From: Meandrina meandrites | Lineage: Eukaryota; Cnidaria; Anthozoa; Scleractinia; Meandrinidae | Length of the DNA stretch: 64,000 nt | Direction: 5' to 3' | Assembly: GCA_963693305.1 (NCBI GenBank) | Contig: OY855907.1 | Coordinates: forward strand, 36,520,356 to 36,584,355 | In this document: piece by piece, positions 31,815-43,881 of the stretch | How the letters are laid out: every line of letters begins with the position of its first letter | Numbering within the stretch: the first letter of the stretch is position 1 | Notes under the pieces: model-generated | Databases searched by the model: none | What the model was told of the DNA's origin: nothing | The model's input: the letters and a program-made list of their open reading frames with translations, nothing else | Position numbers and translations under genes: made by a program

Positions 31815-32114
31815 TTGCATATACACGAAGTCAAAGGCTCAGCAAAGCTGTGCGGGGATAGTATTTTTCGCAGGCGTTCTCACCGTACCTACCGTACTTC
31901 CAAAGATCACTTTAGAAGGGTGTATTATGAGGCCTTCGATCTTATCCTCCGTGTTATCGACAAGCGCTTTAACCAGGAAAGCTTCAACCCCTACGCCCAG
32001 ATGGAGACTCTTTTGGTTAAAGCTGCTAATGGTGACGACTATGAGTCAGAGTTCAACTTCCGGAAGCATCGTACTGCCAAGATGTTGGTACTGGGACGCT
32101 ACCCGGGCAGCTAA
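31815..32114 (+). pseudogene. hAT transposase fragment, left arm
   Basis: The frame reads RRSHRTYRTSKDHFRRVYYE, then FDLILRVIDKRFNQESFNPY and METLLVKAANGDDYE. The pattern of a Tyr/Phe-rich helix, RFNQ and LEALLLKAANG-like tail is that of the central hAT transposase region in animal genomes. It is truncated on both sides. Confidence 0.6.
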
Positions 32115-32534
32115 TTTTGGAAGCTTTGTGAAAGATATCGTGTTTCGACCAGGGACCACGGAGGCCATTTAAAAGCGGTAGGGCTAAAAAATCTGCCAAG
32201 ACAAACAATTTTTAACAATTTTTGGCCGAGCCAAACAAGCATTAAAGGCCACCGTTCCGCCCTTAAACATGCATTTGCACGCAACCCACAATTTTCTTTC
32301 GCTCGAGCTCGCGCGCTTTTTTAATGACCGCCCTAATGACCGAGAGCCTTAAAAGGCCGGGCAGATAAGAAAGAACGCTCGCCAGCAGCGTTGGTAGCAG
32401 GATTTAGAGCACGTCAGCCAGCAGATAGGTTGGACTTCCTAAGCGAGCTTCTTCCCTGGTTCTGTAACCTTCGTCACCGCCGACAGCTAGGATGTCGTCG
32501 AAACACGATTTCTTTAACATAGCTTCCAAAACAC

Positions 32535-32816
32535 TCAGCTTCCCTGGTAGCGTCCAAGTATCAACATCTTGGCAGTAGGATGCTTCAAGAAACTTTCACC
32601 ATTAGCATCTATAACCAAGAGAGTCTCTATCTGGGCGTAGGACCTGAAGCTTTCCTGGTTAAGGCGCTTGTCCATAACACTGACAATAAGATCAACGGCT
32701 TCATAATATACCCTTCTAAAGGGATCTTTGCCAGTACGGTAGGTACGATGGGAACGCCTGCGAAAATTACGGCCGCCGCGCAGCTTTGCCGTGCCTTTGA
32801 CTTTGTGCATATACAA
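32535..32816 (-). pseudogene. hAT transposase fragment, right arm (inverted)
   Basis: The minus-strand frame reads RRSHRTYRTGKDPFRRVYYE, DKRLNQESFRSYAQIETLLV, and ends LGRYQGS. It is homologous to the plus-strand frame at 31815-32114 with about a dozen substitutions and a small deletion. Confidence 0.6.
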
Positions 32817-33241
32817 GAGAAGACGCGTTTTGTTGCTTTCAAGTGGTGAAATTCATAAAATATCTCTGTCTTCTGGAGCCCTTAAAAATGAACCCAAGCA
32901 AAAAAGTGGTAGGGCTATAGCCCTACCAGCCCCTCCCCCTCTGCCGGGTCCCTGTCGACGACATCCCGTCGGCGGTGACGAAGGCCTTCCAGAACCAGAG
33001 AAGAAGCTCGTTTAGGAATTCCAAACTATCTGCTGACTGCCTGCTGTAAATCCTGCTACCAACGCTGCTGACGCCTTCCCGCCTTCCCCGGGAAGGGAAA
33101 TTGAGGGGTCTTGAAGACCCCTCAATTTCCCTTCGCTCGCTTCGGTTGCGCTTGCCCGCTTTTCGCCTTACTGACCGAGAGCGTCGAACAGGCTATAGCA
33201 GCCTAGCCGTGTTGAATGACCGCAAGCCGAGAACAGAGACA

Positions 33242-33916
33242 TGTTATTGGACTGCAGTGACATGTTTTATTCAGACTAAAAAAAAATTCTTAATTGAAGG
33301 TGTGATATATTTACGTATTTGCCCTGTCACAGTTATATTTCTCTAAGGCAGACAAAAAAGAGATTTATTAAATTTTAGGATCAATTGAGATATTAATCCC
33401 CGAGCTGTTGTATACCTGCCAACTTTTTCTGGGTCAAAAGCGTGAGATTTTTTAGCCAGAGAATGCCAGGATTTCCGAAGACGACACGACCATGTCCGAA
33501 GATTTCCGAAGACGTCCAAAGTATTTCCGAACATGTCCGAAGTATTTCCGAAGACGTTTCAAACGTATCCGGTTCCAGTCCCAGGACGTGTTTTGCTGAA
33601 ACATGAGCTCGTCCCGAATGCTTTTCTTGTCAAAACTCTTAGATTTCGGAGAAAGTATCGTCATTTACTCATTTTACACGGAGTTTTTGTTTCTTGCATT
33701 GGTTAGAGTTAACATTTTTTTGGAAAGTGTGCCAGTTATGGTCGTAATAACTCACATTTTTCAACTAGGCGTGAGAAATTGGCTCGTAAGCGTGAGTTCG
33801 AAGTTTTCAACTCGCAGGCGTGAGACTTACGCCTAAGGCGTGAGAGTTGGTAGGTATACTGTTGTAAATGCATGAAAGATAAGTCCTGGAATTTTACAGT
33901 CAAAGAGATTATATGA
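33242..33916. repeat. Direct repeat copy A, split by a transposon
   Basis: Bases 33242-33412 plus 33859-33916 match 36355-36575 in the same orientation with few differences. In copy B the two halves are contiguous, so copy B shows the empty site of the element at 33413-33858. Confidence 0.8.
33413..33858. mobile_element. 446-bp MITE with empty-site control
   Basis: The inverted ends are TATACCTGCCAACT (from 33411) and AGTTGGTAGGTATA (to 33858). CTGTTGTA occurs at 33405-33412 and again at 33859-33866, an apparent 8-bp duplication, but only once in copy B. The two outer TA bases make the exact edge ambiguous by 2 bp. The interior repeats TTTCCGAAGACGTCC-like units. Confidence 0.8.
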
Positions 33917-34552
33917 TCTGGTGGCGTTCTAGCTTGACATTATACATCATACCACCGTGAACAGAATGCTTGTTTTGGTTGATTGCTGAACACTTCATTT
34001 CTGACCGCAATATTGGTTTACCTGGATCGAAGCGGGCCAGACCTATTGAATTTTGTTTTTCTGTGTTTTTTTTTTATGGTCGTCATGTGAATAACGCTAT
34101 TTCGACTTCCTTCTATAAATATTTCTAACCTTTTTTATCTCTATATTGTTCATAAAATCAGTCAAATTCTCTCATATTGACGCAAACGATTAATATTATT
34201 ACCAGGAGACACTTATTTCTCAAGCAGTACTTATCAGTTCTTATCTTGCCACTTATCTTTGGTCTCGCGCTTTGTCTCGTATTTTCGCGCCTTTTTCGCG
34301 GATTGGACGACTTCCATATAAGGAATGCGGAACACCAATTGCCGTGTCACTGGAGTTCCCGGATGTGCAGTGAATAAGTTATGAAAAGATATGGCGGCGC
34401 GTGTGAGTAGAAAACCGAGAGTGGAAAATATAAACTCTTTGGTGTCAATATGAATGAATGAATCAAGCGAAAGATTCACTTATGGCGTCTTAACAGTGAT
34501 AAATCTTCTTAGCTGGAAGCCGATAGTCTCGTGAATCACCGATCAGCCGAGA

Positions 34553-37500
34553 ATGAGCTCCAAAGTTAAGGTGGCCGTTCGTGTAAGGCCATTTAATCGG
34601 CGAGGTAATTATGACGGCTAAACTGTTTGTCTGTAGTATAAAAAACCCGGCTTTGATTTCGTATTTGAACGAGTCCGAATAGATTTGCCTTTCTTGTGCC
34701 TTTACAGAAATCGATTTGGGGACAAAATGTGTTGTGGATATGGACGAAACGCAGACCGTCTTGTTTTCGTCGGCTTCTCGAGACAGGTAAGATAACTCGT
34801 GTGTGCAGGTAGTTGCGTGCGAATACGGTCGTGTATTTATTTTTTAGTATTTTGGATGTTTTATTATTTGTGATCTCATTTGGTCTTAATGCTTCCACGG
34901 ACCGGATGTGCAGTTTTATCTTTTGCTTGCGAGATCGAGAATGGGTCTTCCGTGGCTTAATTTTAAGTTCTTGCCACGCTGATAGAGTTTATGTAGATTG
35001 TTTTGAATGGAAATTACTTTGAAATCGTGAAGATCGGTGCTGTATGCCAAGCCAAAACACCGTTATAATTTATGCTATTTTATGCCCTGTGCTTTTCTAC
35101 GCGAGAAGAAGTGGACTTTATTTTTCTCGTTTCATTGCAAGCTACGAAATGATCAACCTACGTGACAATTTCCGTTCACCTCGTTTCTACTGGTGCGTTC
35201 CTATCAGGATTTTCTATCATCGCGATATGTGAGAGTTTCATAAATGCTTGGAATGGCGATCATTTCTTGGTCTCATCACCAAGCTCAAGCTTGCTTGTGT
35301 CTTGAGCTTCAACGAGCGACATCGTTCGAAAATTTCAATTTACTGTTTTAACCTGCGTCTACCTGTCAAGCGCTTTCCTTTTATTTATCGTGCTTATTTC
35401 ACTTTTAAAAGATGTAAGAAGTCCTCGTTTGCGAGGAAGTGTATTGCCTGATGCGATATCTGATTTGCGCCCCACATCAATCGAAAGCAATGTCGTTCGC
35501 TTTTCATAGAAAAGGTATAGTTGCAGCGAGTATCGATCGGATATTTGTTGAATTTCTTTCAGCAATTACGCTCATAAATTCAATTGTTCGGCGATATTCT
35601 CTTCAGCGGAAGCTTTTTAAATCATCCAAAATATTGATTTTAGAAATAGACTTAAAACTATGGATCTCTTATATAAAATGGCAAGTGAACTATCGAGATC
35701 AGCCATAACATTACAATTGGAACGGAAATTATATTGATGATGCATCGTTCGAGAATCTTTCTCTGCCCACTCAGGTTTCGTTGTAAACAAAGAACAACCG
35801 GCTGATTGCTTTCAAAAGACGTGTAAACAAAATAAGCTTAAAAATAACTATAAGTGTAAACAGAAAAATCTGCAGTGATTTACCGACAGAGAATTAGCTG
35901 TCACTTGAAATATTTGTATTTTAGTACAAAAAGTGTGCTAACGTATCTGTTATGTAATAATTAAGTATCGAAAAAATATGCAATTTATTTAAGTGAGTAC
36001 TGATGTTCTCAAGCCCCTGCTCTAGACGATCGTTGTTCATTGGATGTGTACATACATGTACATTTGATTATTGTTTGATGCAAGTATTTATCTTTTGTAA
36101 TCTCGACTTACATTCATGCCCAATCCTTGTAATTACTGCAGTAACTTTGATTTCTCTTTGTATTCACATTTGCCGTGGTGCGGATTATTAATTTGGGAGA
36201 CAGAAAGCACACAAAGGTATGTACGGATTTTGTTTAATTAAATACGCTCGCAATATGCAGTGCACAAATGTGACTTGGATTCAAAATATCTGCGATAAAA
36301 GGCATGGAGATTAGTTTTAATCTTATATCTGACACGTAGAAACTCGTTTTACCCTGTTATTGGACTGCAGTGACATGTTTTATTCAGACTAAAAAAACTT
36401 CTTAATTGAAGGTGTGATATATTTACGTATTTGCCCTGTCACAGTTTTATTTCTCTAAGGCAGACAAAAAAGAGAGATTTATTAAATTTCAGGATCAACT
36501 GAGATATTAATCCCCGGGCTGTTGTAAATGATAAGATAAGTCCTGGAATTTTAGCGTCAAAGAGATTATATGATTTTATATTTCTTTATCATAATCTTGG
36601 AGTTGCATATTTTAAGAGTATGCAACAAAATATGAATACAAATTCAAAATTATCACAGACAGTATCAATTCAAAATCATCACTGACAGTATGGCAATAAT
36701 TTGGAAACAAACAAAAATGTATGTAATAAAAGTAACATTTGGATTAAATAATGGATTAATAGACTTATACCCCGTTCACACCAACAAAACATGTTTAATT
36801 AAACCAGGTTGGACAAAATGAAAATCAGCCACAGAAAACTGAAAGAGTAAATTTTGCTTAGGGTTCCTCTAAGCTCTACCTTGTGCTTTCATTATGCTAA
36901 TTTTGAAATTGACAAACATCAGTTAGCAACTTCTATGAAGAAAACAATTTTAAATTTGTTTTAGCTTTGGTGTGAATAGGCTATTAGTCCTTTGGCATCA
37001 GTTGGCCCTTTGACTGGTTTAATCAGCTGCGTATGTTTGAAAATATTATTTAAAGTGTACTGTGCAGGGGTTTCAATAACATTTGAAGTAGGCAGCTGGT
37101 TAGAATAGAGTAGCCGACTGCATCAGCAAGGTTTGAAAGAATCTTTCACTAGTTACGTCACTTTAGGGGAAAAAGTAGCCGACTTCTTTGAGCAAAGTAG
37201 CCAACACTTTTCGTCGGCCGTCGGTGCTTATTGAATGCACTGACTGTGTAAGGACCTTGGTTATCATATCTGTAAAAAATAGTTTTTTTATGACAATACT
37301 GGCCAACATCCAACATCCAACTTTAGGTTATTGTTGATTTGACTAAGGTTTGATATTCAAAACATTAGAAGTCTTAATTTCTATATATTTGAATGCATTT
37401 ACAAATTTGCATTTTCAAATCTTTAATATTTGATGGATTAAAAATTGGTATTTCAGCTAATGTTGGATATGACATAAAATATGACATGATGTGAAACCCC

Positions 37501-40500
37501 AGAAATATATTTTAGAGGGTTGTACAGGGTATTCTCGTGATGCGTGATCAGCTCAATCTATTTTCTGTGAAACGTGAATTTAATAAATTATTATTTGTGA
37601 TCTGTGACCCAAAGGTTTTGCATGACCCACGAAGAACTTGAATTAAAAATCGGTATTTTTCGTGATTTCACCAATCTGTTCCATGTGATTTTGGGTCACA
37701 AGTGTAGACCTCTGGAAGATTTATTATGAAAACATGAAAAAGGGGTAAGACAGCAATATGCAACATGCAGCCTTTCTGTTGCTTCGATTTTGCATTTCTT
37801 GCTTATTTTCGAGAATTGGGAAAATGAAATTTTGACATCCATGATCCGTGATTCGTTATTTTTCTGCCTGTGAACTGTGCTAGAGATCCCCCCCTGTATG
37901 ACAACGTTCCAGTTTTTCATAGAATTTGATATAATTATGTACATACATGTAGTGTGCATAATTATGTGTTTGTTATTATGCCACTGTACGATTCTCTTGG
38001 TTGATGTTGTTCTTTCCATTGTCTTTCAGACTTTTGCATTTGATCACTGCTTCTGGTCAATGGATGAAAGCAACAACAAGTATGCCAGTAAGTTGATGAA
38101 CCACTAAATTCTTACAGTTAACACAAATGAAATGTATTGTACTCAGTAAGGAGAATTTATGTGTTGAGATTGATAATCAAGTGGGTGTTCATTTTGTCAT
38201 GAGCATGGGACAAAGGAAAAATTTGAGTCCTTGACAGGATTCAAACCCACGACCTCCCAGATACCGGTGGGCACTCTAACTACGGAGCGAAGAGAGACTG
38301 GTGAGCTAGTCCATTTACTAGATTCATATGTGACGCATGTGCTGCATACTGCTAGGATCAGCAATGTTGAAAGCATCTCAGGTGTAATTGATAATGAAGA
38401 TGGTAAATTTTCAGCTTGATAAAAATAATAAATGATAAAAGATGAAATGCTCATTTGTTATGAGTATGGGACAAAGAAAAGATAATAATTGCTAAATTAT
38501 TAATATTTTGGGTATATCTTAATTAGACATTTTAGTGTGTAGTATGCAATCGGTTCAAATCTTCTCCAAATTATGTTTGCCCATACATGTCTCTTCTCAG
38601 CATTTCTGTGTTTATTTTGAGCTCTTCTGAAGATATTTCAGGCATTTTTGTGATCATTAAGCGATGACGTCATTCCGATGGAATTTTTGGAATTTTCGGT
38701 GTTACGATGTTACGATGTGATGATTACCGGTACTCCCTGAATTGAACTGAAGAGCAATGGGAACTAGATGCATTGTTTGTATTCTTTTTGAGATCCCGCC
38801 ATCTGAAATGAGAAAATTGATTTTTACGGCCAAATCTCAAATTTTACAACTTTCATCGCTTAATGTCGTCGTGCAAGTGGACGGGATCTGTTGTCCGTTG
38901 CAATCGACCGATCTGTAGAATTGAATAGGACTGGGAAAAGAAGTCATTAAGTCAACTCAACAAGAAATCGTCTCGTAGAACTCAAAGTAAAATACTCCTG
39001 GGCTGTTAGAAAGGACTAATTTAAAGTATAAACGAAAGAGACAAATTATATTTGATGCGTTCTATAAGATTTAGTAAAGAGAAATCTTTTCAATCTTTTA
39101 AAACAAAAGGTGTAAGCAATTTCAAGACAGCGTTTGACCTTGCATTGTATACCATATATCGGATGTCACGCCAAGATAACGCAACTTTTGTTGAACAGTC
39201 ACTTAGCACAGAAGTTGTCAGCTACCTTTATTTACCTTAATTTTTTGACAAATGTCCTGAAAATTATTAAAGACCCCTTGTGAAACGTCATCGCTTCTGC
39301 ATGCATTGCGTGCCGTTTATTTTAATTAGTCCAGTGGCTGAAATTACCTACAATTGTGTGACTTACAGTGTTGCCCCTTAGATTGGCACTCGGATTAGAT
39401 TAGCATTCTGTTTGGCATACAGTGGACATGTGTTACTCAGTTGTACGTGTAGGCTGCCTGTTAGTCTCCTCTTATTTTGGAAACCTGGAACATTTTTATT
39501 GTATTTTATTTTGTTAAATTCAGCTGACTGAATTTAATTTTTCAATCACGCTCACCAAGCTGTATGTGCAACTGCATGTCATTATACAATGTCTTTGAGA
39601 ATCGCATTTTGAATCATTTATAATCTTCTGTTTTGCTGTTAAATCGTAGGTCAGGAGACAGTTTATAACTGCCTTGGTGCAGATGTTCTAGAGAACGCTT
39701 TTGAAGGGTACAATGCCTGCATTTTTGCTTATGGACAGACAGGTATGGTAGATTAGTGATTGTGTTACCTGTATTTGTCATTATTGAATACATGTGTACA
39801 GTACATTCTCACAACCTGAAACAAAGGGAAATAAAAAAAAAATCAAACTGGTTTGAAAAATTTAAAACCAAAGATAAATTTAAACCACAATATGTACATC
39901 TATCAGACACTGATGATATAAATGCAAAGACAAAAAAAATGCATTAATTAATATCTGCCTTGTTGAGAATCTATTTGTACACAATGAAATGGGCCTTTTG
40001 TGTGTTGTTGTTGTTGTTTTTAGGATCTGGAAAGACGTTCACTATGATGGGAAGTCAAAACCAGACAGGCCTCATACCCAGGCTGTGTGATGAACTTTTT
40101 GATAGAATTTCAAGAGTAAGTCTACTTGTTATACTACACCATCACTTTCCTCTATCCCATTACCCAGTCAGCCACATATCATCCTCCACTTTCCCACTAT
40201 GCGGATTATATCATGCACCACAAGGATACACTCTAACGGCGCTTACCATTAGTCAGAACTCGCCGGCCAATCAGGTGGTATTGAATGTGCATGAAATGGG
40301 CCTTTTTCATGAGATTTTCCCACAAATCCAACACAACAGTGTATAATATTGACTGACTGATTTGACAGGACAAATCTGACTGACTGTTCTTGTCAATATT
40401 ATACCGTTCTGGCCAGCCAGTTTCAAATGACTAATAGTGAGCGCCCTCAGTTATGAGTCACCCAAACTCGCACAAACTTGATATAATTACAGCACACCAC

Positions 40501-43500
40501 TGGTCATTGCTCCATACTTTTATCTGCCATCTTAAGTGCCATCACATCTCCTTCTGTGCCGCACGACCCTTTCTTACACCTCATTACTTCCTCCTATTCT
40601 GTAATCCACTTGTGATTCTCTGCATAATTCTTTGCAGAATGAAGATGAAAACATGACTAATAAAGTGGAAGTTTCGTATATTGAAATTTATAATGAAAAA
40701 GTCAGAGATCTGCTTTGTCCAAGAGGGTATGTAACAGGACACTTCAATGTTAATCTGCGTCATCATAATATTAGGGTTGCAAGGTGTTTTGACAGTCATA
40801 ATGAGGAACAATCATGTGAATTGTTAACTTACCAGAGGTTAGAAAGAGTTGTACATGTAGTAAATTTAAAACCATCAAACCTTTATCTACATGTAAAGTG
40901 TTCACTGTCAGTAGCATGATTGATCCAAACAGTGTGGTGCCTTTCACATGTGAAATTATAAATTAGCGCTAAAATTTCTTGCCAAAATTAAGGTCGGAGT
41001 AATTTGTCACCCATGATTTCATAGTAGTAATTAAAGACTTAATATGTTGCACATTATCCTTAAGTTCTAAGGTGCTGTACACATAATAAAAGATTTATGC
41101 TAATAAAATGACATCTACTCTTTGACCATTACCGGTAGGTTGTAGGTCAAAATCCAATGTAATGTTTGTTGTGTACATTACTGTTGAAACATGTCTAACT
41201 AGTTTTTATGACTACAGGTACGTGTTTAAATATTAAATTGGTGGTACTACATGCATTCATGAACCTCGTTCAATTAGGTACAACTTTATCTACATGTTTG
41301 TGCACACCTGAAGCTCATGTTGATTCAAAATTTTCTCATACAGAAATCATGCCACCTTGCGTGTTCGAGAGCACAAGATTTTAGGACCTTATGTCGAGGG
41401 ACTAACAAAACTTGTTGTATCATCATTCAAGGTTAGTTGTACAGTGTGTATTCAGGCAATCCTTTGCAACATCTACAGTGTAGTAAAAAGCCATGGATTC
41501 TGGGTGTAAATGTTCAGCTGAAGCAAGCTCTACCAACAGACACCCTAAGCCTTTACACGCATATGGACACTTGCACAGTTATGTTCTCAACCACATACTG
41601 ACACGTCTATATTTTTAGCCCCCCATAATTATACCTGGATGCCATTGCTGGCTAGACCCAAGTTATTGAGATCTGGAACCAAGGCCTCCACTTTTGCAAA
41701 TGACAGAGATCAACGGAGAGAGAGTTGATTTCCAACAGTACTGTACTTTTATTCCTTACTTGGGGAGAAGGAAGTGATAATGATGATGATAAGCAGAGGC
41801 GAAGCAGACACGTTTCTGTTGTTAAGATGGCGTACAGTACATGTATACTGAATTCTTATTTTGTGCACTTTGTTTTGTAGGACATAGAAACGCTGATGAT
41901 TGAAGGTAATAAGTCCAGAACAGTTGCCGCCACCAACATGAACACAGAGAGTAGCCGATCTCATGCTGTTTTTAATATCGTATTGACAAGATCTGAATAC
42001 GACAAGGACACAGAGGTGGGTCAATAGGCCATGTCGGAGTTGCCTTTTGCCTCAGTTTCAAAATGAGTCTTGGTGCAAAACTATTCTTATGAAAAATGAC
42101 TTTGATTTGCATGAAAATGGTCATGCAGGTGAAACTCATGTTCAAATGAACAGTTTTGCATGAAGACTCATTTTGAAACAGAGGTAAAGGGTACCTCTCA
42201 AAATGGACTATTCTTGCAGGTTTATAACATGACGTAAGTTAGTATTTGAATGTCTTCTAAAGACATAATTACTATTATTACACATTTCATGTACATGATT
42301 GTTTGTCAATCATGATTTTTATCTTTATTTTGTTATTTCCAGTCTGTTGGCGAAAAGGTCAGCAAGTTGAGTCTTGTGGACTTAGCTGGTAGTGAAAGAG
42401 CCAGCAAGAGTGGAGCTGAGGGAGAGAGGCTAAAAGAGGGCAGTAACATCAACAGGTACCGGGCCCCATTTATGCACCACTGTGCTCTTGTGTTCATGTT
42501 TGCACATTTTGTTTTGTACATGTAACTAGTGATAGCATTGATAATATTTTTCTTATTTCATCATTTTAGATCATTAGTAACTCTGGGTCAAGTTATATCA
42601 AGTTTAGCAGATCAGGTATGCATCCCTGCTCACAATCTTTCCACAGAGCCCAATTTTCTTTTGGCAGGCACCAAGAATGCCAACTCTGGCAAAAGCCGAT
42701 GTGAAAGTCTACAATTCATGGAGGTCTGATCATTAATGCTCAAACATGATTGGCTGACAACCGAAAAGGAGCAGTCTTTGCATGCTCAAAAAACAGACTG
42801 ACCAAAAGGAAAGCAGGCTCTGGGGTCAAGATTATTGCTTTGGCTACAACACTGACACACATGGTTTATTGTAAATTTACATGTACACAGATGACCTACA
42901 TTGCACAACTCTTACTGTATATAGTTATTAAGGCTTGATATCCTAGAAAAAGTCATTGAAAAGGGAGCTATCATCCATCAGTGTACTTTGGTTTTATAGT
43001 AAACAAGTACAACCAGAACTACAAATGTAGACTGTAGTAATGTAATTCTATGTAAAATGTTATGTACAGTGTATGAAATGCCCGGACTAGTGGTCAAGAA
43101 TGGGTTTCATCCAAATAAGTCTGTCAGGGCAACCCCAGTAATTAGTTTGATGTTTATTTTTTTATTATCTTTTTCAGTCTGGAGGTAAAGCAAAGAAGGC
43201 TACTCATGTTCCTTACAGAGATTCTGTTCTTACATGGTTACTCAAGGTAAAAAGCAGAAAGAAAAAATATTCTTTCAGACCATAATTAAAAATGCTTTTA
43301 AAACCTGAAATAAATGAGTTAGGGAATTTTCCTGTCTGGCCATTAAAGAGTTAAGGCAAAATTGAGGTTGCTACAGGTTTGGAAAACAAGTGTTTATGAT
43401 CATGACAAGCTTAATGAAAATTGTCATGTACATGACTATATTCACTAATTTTCTGCAAATGGAATTAATAAGGTAGACATAAAGCATATAAATTGGCTGT

Positions 43501-43881
43501 TTATCATGGCATTGAAAAAAATAGTTTTCTAGTCAGGTACATTATTGTAGCCCCAGAATTTAACAGATGTGTTTATTGCATGTTCTGACTAACATCCCAA
43601 GGTGGGTTAATGGTCAGTTTTGAGGAGAATTAATAATTACATTGAGTTGGGGACTGGAAGGGTTAAGGAAGTCTTTTCATAAAGCATTATCCTTATTAAT
43701 GTTGGCCCAATATTACTGTTAATATCAGGACAACCTTGGTGGGAACAGTAAGACTGTGATGGTGGCTACGATAAGTCCGGCCGCAGATAATTATGAAGAG
43801 ACTCTCTCTACATTACGATATGCTGACAGAGCGAAGCGCATTGTCAACCATGCTGTTGTGAATGAAGATCCAAATGCAAAG
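34553..43881 (+). CDS. KIF13B: KIF13 motor-domain exons
   Basis: The motor starts [18 protein letters not shown]. The P-loop GQTGSGKT spans the junction of 39650-39742 and 40024-40115. Switch I is [13 protein letters not shown] (41881-42015), switch II is [16 protein letters not shown] (42343-42455), and the end is [20 protein letters not shown] with NEDPNA (43729-43881). All catalytic residues for ATP hydrolysis and microtubule coupling are present. The Met at 34553 is the only one in this exon matching the family N-terminus. An Arg-Asn-like loop present in vertebrates is shortened at the microexon junction. Confidence 0.93.

Larger units (their letters stand above)
31680..32954. mobile_element. 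Palindromic hAT-derived element (two inverted transposase fragments)
   Basis: The left arm 31680-32160 is repeated in reverse at about 32450-32954, including GGTAGGGCTATAGCCCTACC near both ends. The right end, read inward, is CAGGGACCCGGCAGAGGG, a hAT-like terminus; the left end is a degraded version. Each arm carries a transposase-like frame (plus 31815-32114, minus 32535-32816) with RRRSHRTYRTxKDxFRRVYYEA and DKR.NQESF..YAQ.ETLLV. The bases 32955-33065 repeat part of the centre again in direct orientation, so the locus is rearranged. Confidence 0.7.
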
